Assembly: GCA_035650475.1 (NCBI GenBank)
Contig: DASRHP010000006.1
Coordinates: forward strand, 248,001 to 312,000
From: Candidatus Binataceae bacterium
GTDB lineage: Bacteria; Desulfobacterota; Binatia; Binatales; Binataceae
Reading direction: 5' to 3'
Length of the DNA stretch: 64,000 nucleotides
How positions within the stretch are numbered: the stretch's first letter is position 1; the number at the start of each line of letters is the position of its first letter. Positions 18,807 through 27,432 of the stretch are shown one piece after another. The notes beneath the pieces were generated by a model, which did no database searches, had not been told where the DNA came from, and saw only the letters and a program-made list of their open reading frames with translations. Made by a program: the position numbers and the translations under genes.

Positions 18807-18829
18807 TCCGTACGCGCCAGTGCGACGGC

Positions 18830-19030
18830 TCACTCGTCGGCGCAGATTTCGCAGTCAAGGCAGCCGCCATGAATGCGGCTGAGCTGGCGGGCGAGCTCCG
18901 GGTCGGCAAAGCCGACATGCAGGTCGGAGGGATGGCCGCAGGCGCGGCATTTGAGGAGGGCGCGGAAAAGCCTAACCGGCGCCGCCGCGACTGCGGAAAG
19001 CTGGGGGGCAGCACTGAACATCTGGGCCAT
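18830..19030 (-). CDS. Small double CxxC zinc-ribbon-like protein
   Basis: The 66-residue product has LLKCRACGHPSDLHVGF near residues 25-41 and GGCLDCEICADE at the C-terminus. That gives two cysteine pairs (C-x2-C and C-x2-C-x2-C) separated by about 26 residues, as in zinc ribbons, rubredoxin-like or iron-binding knuckles. GC bias at third positions over the cysteine-rich part supports coding. The first 20 residues are less convincing, and a later start is possible. It converges with the 49-residue gene. Function is unknown; metal binding is inferred. Confidence 0.5.
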   Translation of the reverse strand: MAQMFSAAPQLSAVAAAPVRLFRALLKCRACGHPSDLHVGFADPELARQLSRIHGGCLDCEICADE

Positions 19031-19287
19031 CGTCGAGTTCAGGAGCAGCTAGCGTGCCAAAAAGCGTAATTGCTATGAATCAGCCTATTTAAGGCGCTTT
19101 TTGGGCCACAAACATCCTAAGATCGTCCTTCACGTTGCACGATTGCAGCGGGTTGTTGCAGTCTTTGCCTATCCGGGCCGGCGCGGCGCAACGCGTCAAG
19201 GATTAAAAACCCCGCTGGAACAAACTGCCCTGTCGGGGCATACTTCACCACGCTCCGGACGCAGGCCGTGCGCCCCGGAACTTCTGA

Positions 19288-20664
19288 ATGGGGACCCAGA
19301 TGTCACAGGTCAAATTCCTGCTCGACGAGTCCGAGATTCCGACGCACTGGTACAACGTGGTGGCCGACATGCCCAACCCGCCGGCGCCGCCGCTTGGCCC
19401 CGACGGCACGCCGATCGGCCCGGACGCGCTGGCAGCGATTTTTCCACCCGCGCTGATCGAACAGGAGGTCTCACGCGAGCGCTGGATCCCGATTCCGGAA
19501 CCGGTGCGCGAGATATACCGCCTGTGGCGTCCGACGCCGCTTTACCGCGCACTGCGCCTGGAGCAGGCGCTGGGGACGCCGGCCCGCATCTATTACAAGT
19601 ACGAGGGCGTCAGCCCGGCCGGCTCGCACAAGCCCAACACCTCGGTTGCGCAGGCCTACTTCAACCGCCAAGCCGGGATCCGCCGGCTCGCGACGGAAAC
19701 CGGCGCCGGCCAGTGGGGCTCAGCGCTCGCGATGGCGGGGCGGATGTTTGGGATCGACGTCCGCGTTTACATGGTGCGAATAAGCTACGAGCAGAAGCCC
19801 TTCCGACGATCGATGATGGAGGCATGGGGGGCGGAGGTGCTCGCGAGCCCGTCGACGCAGACCAACTCGGGACGCAAAGTGCTCGCGCGCCAGCCCAACT
19901 CGCCGGGCTCACTCGGCATCGCGATTTCCGAGGCGGTCGAAGAGGCAGCCTCGCGCAACGACACCAACTACGCACTGGGCTCGGTGCTCAACCACGTCCT
20001 GCTCCATCAGAGCGTGATCGGGCTGGAAGCCAGGAAGCAGTTCGAGAAAGCGGGCGACTATCCCGACGTGATCTTCGCCTGTTGCGGAGGCGGATCCAAT
20101 TTCGGCGGTACCGCCTTTCCCTTCTTCGCCGATAAGGCGAGCGGACGCACGGTGCGCCTGGTCGCGGTCGAGCCCGAGTCCTGCCCGACGCTGACTCGCG
20201 GCCATTACGCCTACGACTCGGGCGACGAGGCCGGGCTCACCCCGCTGATGCTGATGTACACGCTGGGGCGCAGCTTCATCCCCCCCGCGATTCACGCCGG
20301 CGGCCTGCGCTACCACGGCGACTCGCCTCTGGTCTCGCAGCTCCATCACGAGGGCCTGGTGGACGCTCTGGCAGTGCCGCAGCGCGCGACCTTCGAGGCC
20401 GGGCTCACCTTCGCCCGCACGGAGGGGATCATCCCGGCGCCCGAGACCAACCATGCGATCCGGGCGGCGATTGACGAGGCGCTTCGCTGCAGGCAGAGTG
20501 GCGAGCGCAAGACGATCTTCTTAACCCTCTCCGGCCACGGCCATTTCGACATGGCGGCCTACGATCGTTACCTAAGCGGCGGGCTTGAGGATTCTCCGCT
20601 TCCCGACGAGGCGATAAAGGCGGCGCTGGCCAGCCTGCCCAAGGTCGCCCAGGCTGCGCGCTGA
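19288..20664 (+). CDS. TrpB2-type tryptophan synthase beta-like protein
   Basis: This 458-residue PLP enzyme has the TrpB2 architecture. An extended N-terminus ([19 protein letters not shown] and a proline-rich loop) precedes [27 protein letters not shown]. The PLP lysine lies in [14 protein letters not shown] near residue 115 and [12 protein letters not shown] follows. The phosphate-binding glycine loop is [10 protein letters not shown]. TrpB2 proteins condense indole with serine, or act as a free-standing salvage or serine-deaminating enzyme. Start is ATG 19288 or 19300. It precedes a nitrilase homologue by 16 bases in the same direction, and no trpA is adjacent. That argues against classical tryptophan biosynthesis here. 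Confidence 0.88.
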   Translation: MGTQMSQVKFLLDESEIPTHWYNVVADMPNPPAPPLGPDGTPIGPDALAAIFPPALIEQEVSRERWIPIPEPVREIYRLWRPTPLYRALRLEQALGTPARIYYKYEGVSPAGSHKPNTSVAQAYFNRQAGIRRLATETGAGQWGSALAMAGRMFGIDVRVYMVRISYEQKPFRRSMMEAWGAEVLASPSTQTNSGRKVLARQPNSPGSLGIAISEAVEEAASRNDTNYALGSVLNHVLLHQSVIGLEARKQFEKAGDYPDVIFACCGGGSNFGGTAFPFFADKASGRTVRLVAVEPESCPTLTRGHYAYDSGDEAGLTPLMLMYTLGRSFIPPAIHAGGLRYHGDSPLVSQLHHEGLVDALAVPQRATFEAGLTFARTEGIIPAPETNHAIRAAIDEALRCRQSGERKTIFLTLSGHGHFDMAAYDRYLSGGLEDSPLPDEAIKAALASLPKVAQAAR

Positions 20665-20680
20665 GGGGCCGGCAAACGCG

Positions 20681-21751
20681 ATGATCAAACCCTACACCGC
20701 GGTTGGACTGATCCCGACGGTCCGCGGAATTCGCACCCGCGACGACATCGCGATTAACCTCGAGCACCTCACTCACATGGTCAAGGCGGCCGCGTGGCTC
20801 TCAAGCCTCGACCTGCCGGTGCGGCTCATCGCGCTGCCCGAGGGTGCGCTCCAGGCCTTCAACGACGAGGTGCTCGACCTCGACCACGTGCAGTACGCGC
20901 GCGAATGCGCGATCGATATTCCGGGCAGGGAGACCGACGCGCTCGGCGCGATCGCGCGCCAGTACAACGTCTACATCATGGCCCAGGCCAAGGCGCGCCA
21001 TCCCGACTGGAAGGACCGCTTCTTCAACGTCGGCTTCATCCTCGACCCCAAGGGCGAAGTGATTCTGCGCCACTACAAGGTCTCGCCGCTGTTCCCGGTC
21101 GAGCATTCGGTCTGTCCGCACGACGTCTTCGACTGGTGGGTCGAGAAGTACGGGTTGACGCTCGACGCCTTCTGGCCGGTGGTGGACACCGAGATTGGGC
21201 GGTTGGGGATCATGATGGCGAACGAGGGCTCTTATCCGGAGAACGCGCGGGCGCTCGCGCTCAACGGTGCCGAGGTCGTTTATCGCGGCTCGTACCCCCA
21301 TCCGGCGACCGGCAACGAGCTGTTCGAGATCCAGAGCCGGGCGCGCGCGCTCGACAACAATATGTATATCGTGGCGCCGAATCTCGGCGCCTACTACCTA
21401 TTTCCCGACAGCGACGAGGCGATCGACACCTTCGGCGGCCGCTCGTTCGTGATCGACTATCGCGGACGGATCGTCGGCAAACAGGAGTACGGCGGCGTTT
21501 CCACCTACGTCGCGGGGGTGATTGATATCGAGGCCCTGCGCCACCATCGCGCCAATGCGCAATGGGACAACTGGCTGAAGGACCTGCGCACCGAGCTTTA
21601 CCAGCTCCTGTACAAGGAGCCGATCTATCCGAAGAACCTGTACCTTAGGCGCGAACCGATGAAGCATCAGGAATACCGCAAGGAGGTGATCGAGAAGCAG
21701 ATCGCCCTGATGCTCGCGCGCGGGATCTGGAAGAGGTCGTCGTACGATTGA
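20681..21751 (+). CDS. Nitrilase-superfamily protein lacking the catalytic cysteine
   Basis: The 356-residue protein is a carbon-nitrogen hydrolase homologue. The glutamate (LPEGA, residue 54) and lysine (RHYKVSP, residue 133) of the E-K-C triad are present. The third motif, normally containing C-Y-D/N-x-x-F/W-P-E, reads GIMMANEGSYPENARALAL, placing Ala180 where the nucleophilic Cys should be. The family otherwise hydrolyses nitriles, amides or N-carbamoyl groups through a cysteine thioester. The rest of the fold is intact, so this may be a non-enzymatic relative or use another chemistry. It sits in an apparent two-gene operon with the TrpB2-like gene. Family call firm, activity uncertain. 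Confidence 0.85.
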   Translation: MIKPYTAVGLIPTVRGIRTRDDIAINLEHLTHMVKAAAWLSSLDLPVRLIALPEGALQAFNDEVLDLDHVQYARECAIDIPGRETDALGAIARQYNVYIMAQAKARHPDWKDRFFNVGFILDPKGEVILRHYKVSPLFPVEHSVCPHDVFDWWVEKYGLTLDAFWPVVDTEIGRLGIMMANEGSYPENARALALNGAEVVYRGSYPHPATGNELFEIQSRARALDNNMYIVAPNLGAYYLFPDSDEAIDTFGGRSFVIDYRGRIVGKQEYGGVSTYVAGVIDIEALRHHRANAQWDNWLKDLRTELYQLLYKEPIYPKNLYLRREPMKHQEYRKEVIEKQIALMLARGIWKRSSYD

Positions 21752-21900
21752 TCACCTCACACTCTTCAGCCTGCGGGCCTGAGAAGCCGGCGATCTGACG
21801 GCCCTTTCCTATTAACCCACTGTCGCGACTTTTCTAGGAAAGCGCGAGGGGAGCCTTTCCCTTCGCCACTTCGTCCAGCCGCTCGTAAGCCTGGAGCCAA

Positions 21901-22353
21901 TCAGCCGAAGCCCGTCAATTCTCTCAGCGCCTCCTTGAGAGTGGTGAACCGCTGCTTGCCAAGCTGGCGTTGCCAGTCGGCTTCGAGTTGGCGCATCGCG
22001 GCGACGTTGGTTTCGATAACCCGCCATCCGCGTTCCGTGAAGCGGACGACGACGTGCCCAGCCTCGTCTTCGCGGCGGCGTTTCAGATAACCCAGCTTTT
22101 CGAGTTGACCGAGCAGATGGTTCAGCGCCTGTTTCGAGATGCCGAGTCGCTTCGCGAGCGCCGACGGCCGCATCCCGTCTATCGGCGGATACTGGAACAG
22201 GCTGGAATACGCCTCATTAATGTCTGCGAGTCCGCGGTCGGCCAAGGCCTGAAGCAGGCGGGAGCGCGCGACCTGATGAGCTAAACGCAGGAGAGCGCCG
22301 ATGTACGGTGCCTCGGCGATGCCGGGAATGTTCTTGAGTCGGGCGCTTGACAC
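21901..22353 (-). CDS. MarR-family transcriptional regulator
   Basis: This 150-residue winged-helix protein contains RPSALAKRLGISKQALNHLLGQLEKLGYLKRRREDEAGHVVVRFTERGWRVI. That is a MarR recognition helix followed by the wing (RRREDEAGHVVVRFT) and dimerisation helices. The start codon is GTG at 22353, immediately beside a divergent promoter. Two copies of a GTAAAGC-type palindrome lie in the intergenic region and probably are its operators, giving autoregulation and control of the divergent cupin gene. The ligand is unknown; MarR proteins often respond to phenolic or xenobiotic compounds, and the adjacent alcohol dehydrogenases fit such a role by inference. Confidence 0.9.
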   Translation of the reverse strand: MSSARLKNIPGIAEAPYIGALLRLAHQVARSRLLQALADRGLADINEAYSSLFQYPPIDGMRPSALAKRLGISKQALNHLLGQLEKLGYLKRRREDEAGHVVVRFTERGWRVIETNVAAMRQLEADWQRQLGKQRFTTLKEALRELTGFG

Positions 22354-22375
22354 CTGAGTAAAGCCGCTTTACACT
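22347..22375 (+). promoter_or_regulatory. Sigma70-like promoter of the cupin gene
   Basis: TTGACA at 22347-22352 is a perfect -35 box. After 17 bases, TACACT at 22370-22375 matches the -10 consensus at 4 of 6 positions. The predicted start of transcription, near 22382, is about 90 bases before the cupin ATG. The first palindrome (22358-22372) covers the spacer and part of the -10 box, so a bound MarR dimer would block RNA polymerase. Confidence 0.6.
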
Positions 22376-22397
22376 CGCTACGGTAAAGCCAGTTTAC
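22358..22397. promoter_or_regulatory. Pair of palindromic operators for the MarR regulator
   Basis: GTAAAGCCGCTTTAC at 22358-22372 is a perfect 7-1-7 inverted repeat. GTAAAGCCAGTTTAC at 22383-22397 is a second copy with two changed bases that keeps the outer GTAAA/TTTAC arms. The centres are 25 bases apart, and the pair lies between the divergent MarR and cupin genes. This is the expected arrangement for two MarR dimers; assignment to this regulator is inferred from adjacency. Confidence 0.7.
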
Positions 22398-22474
22398 GAC
22401 GCGAGGCGGGCGTACCGCAATCGGTTGGAGTCGCCTCAAGCCGGGTCGCATGACAGGCGACGAAAGGAAAAGCA

Positions 22475-22924
22475 ATGGAATTGGAACCGACTAATGGCGA
22501 ATGCATAACCATCGGGCAGCTCAAGATTCGCTACCTCATCGATGGCGCAGCATCAGGAATGTTCGAGCTTACTGTGCCGCCCGGGGCGCACGTCCCCCCG
22601 CCGCACAGCCACAGCAACAACGAGGAGAGCATCTACTGTCTGGAAGGCGTGCTGCGCTGCGCGGTGGGCGACGAGGTGCGCGATCTAAAACCGGGCGATT
22701 GGGGCCATACTCCTCGCGGCGTAACGCACGGGTTCAGTAACCCCCACGATCAGGTGGCGCGGGCGCTCGTCATCCTTACCCCCGACATCGGAGCCCAATA
22801 TTTCCGCGACATCGCGCAGGTCGTCAACGCAGCTGGCGGATCCGACCCGGCCAGGATCGTCGAGATAATGGCCCGCTATGGTCTGGTGCTGTCCCCGTTG
22901 AAGCCGGCTAAGCGGGCCGACTAA
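22475..22924 (+). CDS. Cupin-domain protein
   Basis: This 149-residue single-domain cupin carries motif 1 as PPPHSHSNNEESIYCLEGVLRCAVGDE (H-x-H plus downstream E, near residues 48-60). Motif 2 is KPGDWGHTPRGVTHGFSN, with its metal-binding histidine near 88. The protein probably binds Fe, Mn or Zn. An AAAGGA ribosome site precedes the ATG by about six bases. It is transcribed divergently from the MarR gene, with the two operators over its promoter. Small cupins of this type include quercetinase-like dioxygenases and sensor proteins; no substrate can be assigned. Confidence 0.85.
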   Translation: MELEPTNGECITIGQLKIRYLIDGAASGMFELTVPPGAHVPPPHSHSNNEESIYCLEGVLRCAVGDEVRDLKPGDWGHTPRGVTHGFSNPHDQVARALVILTPDIGAQYFRDIAQVVNAAGGSDPARIVEIMARYGLVLSPLKPAKRAD

Positions 22925-23008
22925 TCGAACGCTGTCGCTGGCGAAGGCGGAGTCCCAACTGCCGAAGGTGAGATTCGGGGTCGGGATCATCCGGGCTACG
23001 CTCGTGCC

Positions 23009-24094
23009 TTACTCGAACATCAGGACCGTGCGGGTGACCTCGCCGGCCTTCATCACGCGGAAAGCTTCGTTGACGTCCTCCAGCCTGCCGCGGCGCGAGA
23101 TCATGTCGTCGAGATTGAGCCGACCCTGGAGATAGAAATCGATGTAACGGGGCATGTCGATGCGGAAGCGGTTCGAACCCATCATCGAGCCCTGGATCTT
23201 GCGCTCGGTGAGCAGCTTGGGACCGTCGATCTCGACCTTTTGCCCCACCGGGATCATCCCGATGACGGTTGCGGTGCCGCCGGGCGCGAGCACGTCGAAG
23301 CACTGCTCGGCGACCTTTTTGAGCCCGATCGCCTCGAATGAGTAATCGACGCCGCCGCCGGTGAGCTTGCGGACCTCCTCGACCGCGTCACTCGCCGAGG
23401 CGTCCACCGTATGCGTTGCGCCCATCCGTTTGGCGGTCGCCAGCTTGTGCTCGAACATATCGACCGCGATTATCATCCGCGCGCCCGCGATCCGCGCGCC
23501 CTGGATCGCCGAGATTCCGATTCCGCCGGCGCCGAAGACCGCCACTGTCGAACCGGGCTCGACCTTGGCCGTGTTGAGCGCGGCGCCGACACCGGTGGTG
23601 ACGCCGCATCCGATAAGCGCGGCGCGATCCAGCGGCATGTCGTCGCGAATCTTCACCAGTGCGTTCTCGTGCACCAGCATCTTCTCGGCGTACGTCGAAA
23701 GATCGCTGAACTGGCGCACCGGCTCGCCGCCCTTCGACAGGCGCGGCTTGTCGCCCTTGGGGCGCTGGGTGGCGCGGCGGTTGGAGCAACGGTTGGGATG
23801 GCCCGACATGCACTGCTCGCAGAAGCCGCAGAAGACCGACGGGCACGAGATGACATGGTCGCCGGGTCTGAGGTAGGTAACTGCCGAACCGACGCGCTCG
23901 ACGATTCCGGCCGCCTCGTGGCCGAGCACTGCGGGCGCCGGATGCGGGTACAGGCCTTCGACGAAGTGCAGGTCGCTGTGGCAGACGCCGGTTGCGACCG
24001 TGCGCACGAGCACCTCGTGCTCGCGCGGATCGTCGACGTCGATCTGCTCGATGGTGAGCGGCTGATGGGGTCCATGGAAGACAGCGGCTTTCAT
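23009..24094 (-). CDS. Zinc-dependent alcohol dehydrogenase (copy A)
   Basis: This 361-residue medium-chain dehydrogenase oxidises alcohols with NAD(P). The catalytic zinc ligands lie in TGVCHSDLH and the GHEAAG that follows. The structural zinc cysteines are CGFCEQCMSGHPNRC near residues 90-104. The dinucleotide fold carries VAVFGAGGIGISAIQGA near residue 185. The lobe and spacing resemble class III/NDMA-type alcohol dehydrogenases. It is directly downstream of an 87% identical copy on the same strand, with a 64-base gap, so the pair is a tandem duplication and could be cotranscribed. The substrate is unknown. Confidence 0.92.
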   Translation of the reverse strand: MKAAVFHGPHQPLTIEQIDVDDPREHEVLVRTVATGVCHSDLHFVEGLYPHPAPAVLGHEAAGIVERVGSAVTYLRPGDHVISCPSVFCGFCEQCMSGHPNRCSNRRATQRPKGDKPRLSKGGEPVRQFSDLSTYAEKMLVHENALVKIRDDMPLDRAALIGCGVTTGVGAALNTAKVEPGSTVAVFGAGGIGISAIQGARIAGARMIIAVDMFEHKLATAKRMGATHTVDASASDAVEEVRKLTGGGVDYSFEAIGLKKVAEQCFDVLAPGGTATVIGMIPVGQKVEIDGPKLLTERKIQGSMMGSNRFRIDMPRYIDFYLQGRLNLDDMISRRGRLEDVNEAFRVMKAGEVTRTVLMFE

Positions 24095-24158
24095 TGCGAG
24101 ATCTCCGAAAAGGCTAATCGCCCGGGTCGTGCACGCCTTTGGCCGACAGTTGCGCGTC

Positions 24159-25244
24159 CTACTCGAACATCAGGACCGTGCGCGCGACCTCGCCCGCCTT
24201 CATCGCGCGGAAGGCCTCGTTGACGTCCTCGAGCTTGCCGCGGCGGGTAATCATGTCGTCGAGGTTAAGCCGGCCCTGGAGGTAGAAATCGACGTAGCGG
24301 GGCATGTCGATGCGAAAGCGGTTCGAGCCCATGTTGGTGCCCTGGAGCTTGCGTTCGGTGAGCAACTTGGGACCGTCGATCTCGACCTTCTGGCCCACCG
24401 GGATCATCCCGATGATTGTCGCGGTGCCGCCCGGGGCGAGGCACTCGAAGCACTGCTCGGCGACCTTCTTGAGCCCGATCGCTTCGAATGCGTAATCGAC
24501 GCCGGCGCCGGTGAGCTTGCGGATTTCCTCGATCGGGTCGCTGGACGAGGCGTCCACAGTATGCGTTGCGCCGAGGCGCTTGGCGCTGGCGAGCTTGTGT
24601 TCGAACATATCGACCGCGATGATCAGGCGCGCCCCCGCGATCCGCGCGCCCTGTACCGCCGCCAGGCCGACCCCGCCCGCGCCGAAGACGGCCACCGTCG
24701 AGCCCGGTTCGACCTTCGCCGTGTTAAGCGCGGCGCCGACACCGGTGGTGACGCCGCATCCGATAAGCGCGGCGCGGTCCAGCGGCATATCGTCGCGAAC
24801 CTTCACCAGCGCGTTCTCATGCACCAGCATCTGCTCAGCGTAGGCGGAGAGGTCGGCGAACTGGCGCAGCGGTGCGCCCTTGAGGCTGAGACGCTGCTTG
24901 CCGCCCTTGGGGCGTTGGGTGGCGGCGCGATTCGAGCAGCGGTTGGGATGGCCCGACATGCACTGCTCGCAGAAGCCGCAGAAGACTGACAGGCAGGCGA
25001 TCACATGGTCGCCCGGTTTGAGGTAAGTGACCGCCGAGCCGACACGCTCGACGACGCCGGCCGCCTCGTGGCCGAGCACGGCCGGTGCGGGCAGTGGGTA
25101 GAGACCTTCGACGAAGTGCAGGTCGCTGTGGCAGACGCCGCTCGCCACGGTGCGCACCAGCACCTCGTGCTCCTGCGGCTGATCGACCTCGACCTCCTCG
25201 ATCCTCAATGGCTGCTTGGGACCATGAAAGACGGCGGCTTTCAT
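24159..25244 (-). CDS. Zinc-dependent alcohol dehydrogenase (copy B)
   Basis: Also 361 residues, aligning without gaps to the downstream copy with 48 differences by my hand count. All zinc ligands and the GAGGVG nucleotide loop are retained, so both copies should be active. Differences concentrate near residues 14-22, in the loop around 115-135 (KQRLSLKGAPLRQFADLSAYAEQM) and near 195. These segments may alter substrate choice. ATG at 25244 is used because both paralogues begin MKAAVFHGP; the open frame upstream has no counterpart in copy A. This is the promoter-proximal gene of the pair. Confidence 0.92.
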   Translation of the reverse strand: MKAAVFHGPKQPLRIEEVEVDQPQEHEVLVRTVASGVCHSDLHFVEGLYPLPAPAVLGHEAAGVVERVGSAVTYLKPGDHVIACLSVFCGFCEQCMSGHPNRCSNRAATQRPKGGKQRLSLKGAPLRQFADLSAYAEQMLVHENALVKVRDDMPLDRAALIGCGVTTGVGAALNTAKVEPGSTVAVFGAGGVGLAAVQGARIAGARLIIAVDMFEHKLASAKRLGATHTVDASSSDPIEEIRKLTGAGVDYAFEAIGLKKVAEQCFECLAPGGTATIIGMIPVGQKVEIDGPKLLTERKLQGTNMGSNRFRIDMPRYVDFYLQGRLNLDDMITRRGKLEDVNEAFRAMKAGEVARTVLMFE

Positions 25245-25439
25245 CGCTGACGCTCCTGTTTGCGATATCCGTCCGTGAAATCGGCTCGCGGGCCGGGAAT
25301 CCGTGCGACCGCGCCCGCCCGGCTCGCGGCGGACGCTTTGATGCCGCTGGTAGAACACGCGAGGAGCGACGATGTCAAGCCGCGAGTGTTAACTCTGGAA
25401 TTGCGGGAAACGGCGGCGGCGCGGGCGCCGTCCCGCTGC

Positions 25440-25877
25440 TCATCCAGCGACGTGGTAGGAGCGCGGCGCGCCGCCGAGGAAGGCGATCAGGATGACGTAG
25501 CCGGCGAAGGCCCATTCGTCGGGGCTGGTCGGAACGTGTATCGGCAGTCCGAGCAGCAAGGCCGCGCAGAAGACTCCGACGATCAGGATGTAGAGCGCCG
25601 CGCGCGGCAGCGAACCGGCCAGCAGGCGCACCGTGAGCACCGCAATCGCGCCGAGTGCGGCGAGCACCCACGGTGCCTCGCGCGCCCAATCCGGCAGCAG
25701 GTAAAAGAACGGCAGCAGGAACGGCAGCCAGTCACGCAGCGAGACCTCGATAACGTCGCCGTCGATCAGGAGCTGACCGATGGTGATGCCGAGCAGGGTT
25801 ACCAGCACGGCGGCCAGCAGCCCGGCCGGCATCGAGGGGTAGGCGAGCTCGGTGCCGACGTTATTTTCCGTCGTCAT
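25440..25877 (-). CDS. Small integral membrane protein of unknown family
   Basis: This 145-residue protein has about four hydrophobic helices (near residues 18-38, 48-64, 68-88 and 93-135, the last region possibly two helices). Short polar loops and a hydrophilic N-terminus (TTENNVGTELAYPSM) complete it. I recognise no family. ATG at 25877 is chosen over an earlier in-frame start at 25928 because the hydrophobic core begins soon after. It follows the alcohol dehydrogenase pair by about 195 bases on the same strand and is probably independent of it. An inner-membrane location is inferred. Confidence 0.6.
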   Translation of the reverse strand: MTTENNVGTELAYPSMPAGLLAAVLVTLLGITIGQLLIDGDVIEVSLRDWLPFLLPFFYLLPDWAREAPWVLAALGAIAVLTVRLLAGSLPRAALYILIVGVFCAALLLGLPIHVPTSPDEWAFAGYVILIAFLGGAPRSYHVAG

Positions 25878-26127
25878 GGGCTTTCCGCGCCTATAGTGAA
25901 TCAAATGCCAACTAGTGTCTATGGGCATCTAGACGGGTGATTTTAGCCTAGGGGCTATTATTGACCATAATTCACCGGCACAAGGTGTCACAGGCTGCTC
26001 TCTGGAGATCTGTAGTCTGCTGGCACGAGCGCGCGACTGACCCGGCTTCGCCAGTGAGCTGACATCGGGCGCCACCCTGGGCGTCAGCGGCGCGCGGCCC
26101 TGTTTACCCGGCTTTGCGGGACGAGGC

Positions 26128-27336
26128 TCAGCGGTGGGCGAACTTGTTCTCGCAGTTGTTGCCGAAGGTAAACGAGTAGAGCGACAGCCCCGGCTCGAGC
26201 GCGTAAAGGCCGAGCTGATGGCCGGCGAATTCGGGGTTGCTGACCACGTAGTACATGCGCTTGCCGGCGAGCTCGATGTAGGTGCGCCCGTCGGCTGCGG
26301 CGCGCACGTCCACCCCCCGGCTGTCGCGCGGCAGCGGCTTGCCGTCCTGCGTAATGTACAGCCGTTTGGGCGCGGAGTCGTCGGAACCCGCGACCAGATA
26401 CACCGATTTGGCGCGGTAGTGAAGCTGGACCGAATCGCCGGGGGCCTTGGCCTCAATCGCGTGACGCACGTACTCCGGCCCCGCGACCCATCGGCCCTCC
26501 AGCGCGAACTCGTCGAGCGGAATTTCCGCGGGCGCCTCGTACCGCGTCTGCCGGGTGCGATCCTCGCCGCCGGGGTTGGCGATATTGCGTCCGCGGGCGA
26601 AGCCCAGGTAGGTCTCGGGCGTCGCGCGCATGCATACGCCGCCGAACAGCTCGACGTTTTCACTCTCGGGAATTCGGTATTTCGGCTGGTTGAAGTCGAG
26701 CTGCGGATTCGCCGCGCTCAGGAGCTGCTGGATCTTGCGTTCGAAGTCGCCGTACTCGCCTTCGCCGATGTGCATGTAGGCGACGTTACCGTTCTTGTCG
26801 ATCAAATAGTCGGCCGGCCATGCTTCATTGTGAAACGCGTACCAGATCTTGTAGTCGCTATCGACCGCGATCGGAAAATCGAAGCGAAAACGACGCGCCG
26901 CGTCAGCCACCAGCGCGGGGTCCTTGGCGAACTCGAACTCCGGCGTGTGCACGCCGACGATTACCAGCCCCAGCGGGCGGTACAGCCTGTCCCAGCGCCG
27001 GAGATAGGGGAAGGTGCGGATGCAGTTGATACAGGTGTATTCCCAGAAGTCGACCAGTACGACCTTGCCGCGCAGGTCGCTCAGCCTGAAGGGCTTGTGG
27101 TTGAGGCACACCGCGCAGTTGAAATCGGGCGCCGGCGCGTCAACGCGCTCGATCGCCGCGCGCACTGCGGCCGCGCCGCCTGCGCCGAGCACCACGGCGG
27201 CGAGCATCGTCACTGCCGCCAGGCGCAGCCGCGCGCCCCATAACGACCTGCTGGGCACGCGTCGATTCAAAGCCTCGCGCTCGTGCGCTGTCAACCGGGC
27301 GCCGCTGCGAATCTGAAAATTTCCGCCACGCGACAT
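26128..27336 (-). CDS. Membrane-anchored thioredoxin-like protein (DipZ/TlpA type)
   Basis: This 402-residue protein has one N-terminal membrane anchor (residues about 35-60), placing the rest in the periplasm. The TlpA/AhpC-like thioredoxin domain contains LRGKVVLVDFWEYTCINCIRTFPYLRRW, with active site C-I-N-C near residue 112. PIAVDSDYKIWYAFHNEAWPADYLIDKNG follows. About 170 residues after this resemble the C-terminal sheet domain of DipZ-type proteins (ETYLGFARGRN near 235). The DsbD-like membrane part found in full DipZ is absent. It is divergent from trxA with about 95 bases between them, which suggests thiol electron transfer across the membrane. Confidence 0.85.
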   Translation of the reverse strand: MSRGGNFQIRSGARLTAHEREALNRRVPSRSLWGARLRLAAVTMLAAVVLGAGGAAAVRAAIERVDAPAPDFNCAVCLNHKPFRLSDLRGKVVLVDFWEYTCINCIRTFPYLRRWDRLYRPLGLVIVGVHTPEFEFAKDPALVADAARRFRFDFPIAVDSDYKIWYAFHNEAWPADYLIDKNGNVAYMHIGEGEYGDFERKIQQLLSAANPQLDFNQPKYRIPESENVELFGGVCMRATPETYLGFARGRNIANPGGEDRTRQTRYEAPAEIPLDEFALEGRWVAGPEYVRHAIEAKAPGDSVQLHYRAKSVYLVAGSDDSAPKRLYITQDGKPLPRDSRGVDVRAAADGRTYIELAGKRMYYVVSNPEFAGHQLGLYALEPGLSLYSFTFGNNCENKFAHR

Positions 27337-27432
27337 GATGACGCTCGTCGGGCGCCGTGGATCGCGCCTTGACTGTCCGTCCCGGCGTCCTTAGCTTTAA
27401 AACGTAACGCGACGGCAAGGAGCAAAGTTCCG

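Larger units (their letters stand above)
23009..25244 (-). repeat. Tandem gene duplication (two alcohol dehydrogenase copies)
   Basis: Two 1086-base units in direct orientation separated by 64 bases. They are collinear over their whole length and encode proteins about 87% identical. Confidence 0.9.

Noticed and set aside
21812..21900. Short protein-like stretch beyond the MarR stop (DWLQAYERLDEVAKG on the minus strand)
   Set aside because: It resembles the tail of a regulator, but an in-frame TGA precedes it and no start is available. It may be a relic, but evidence is too thin.
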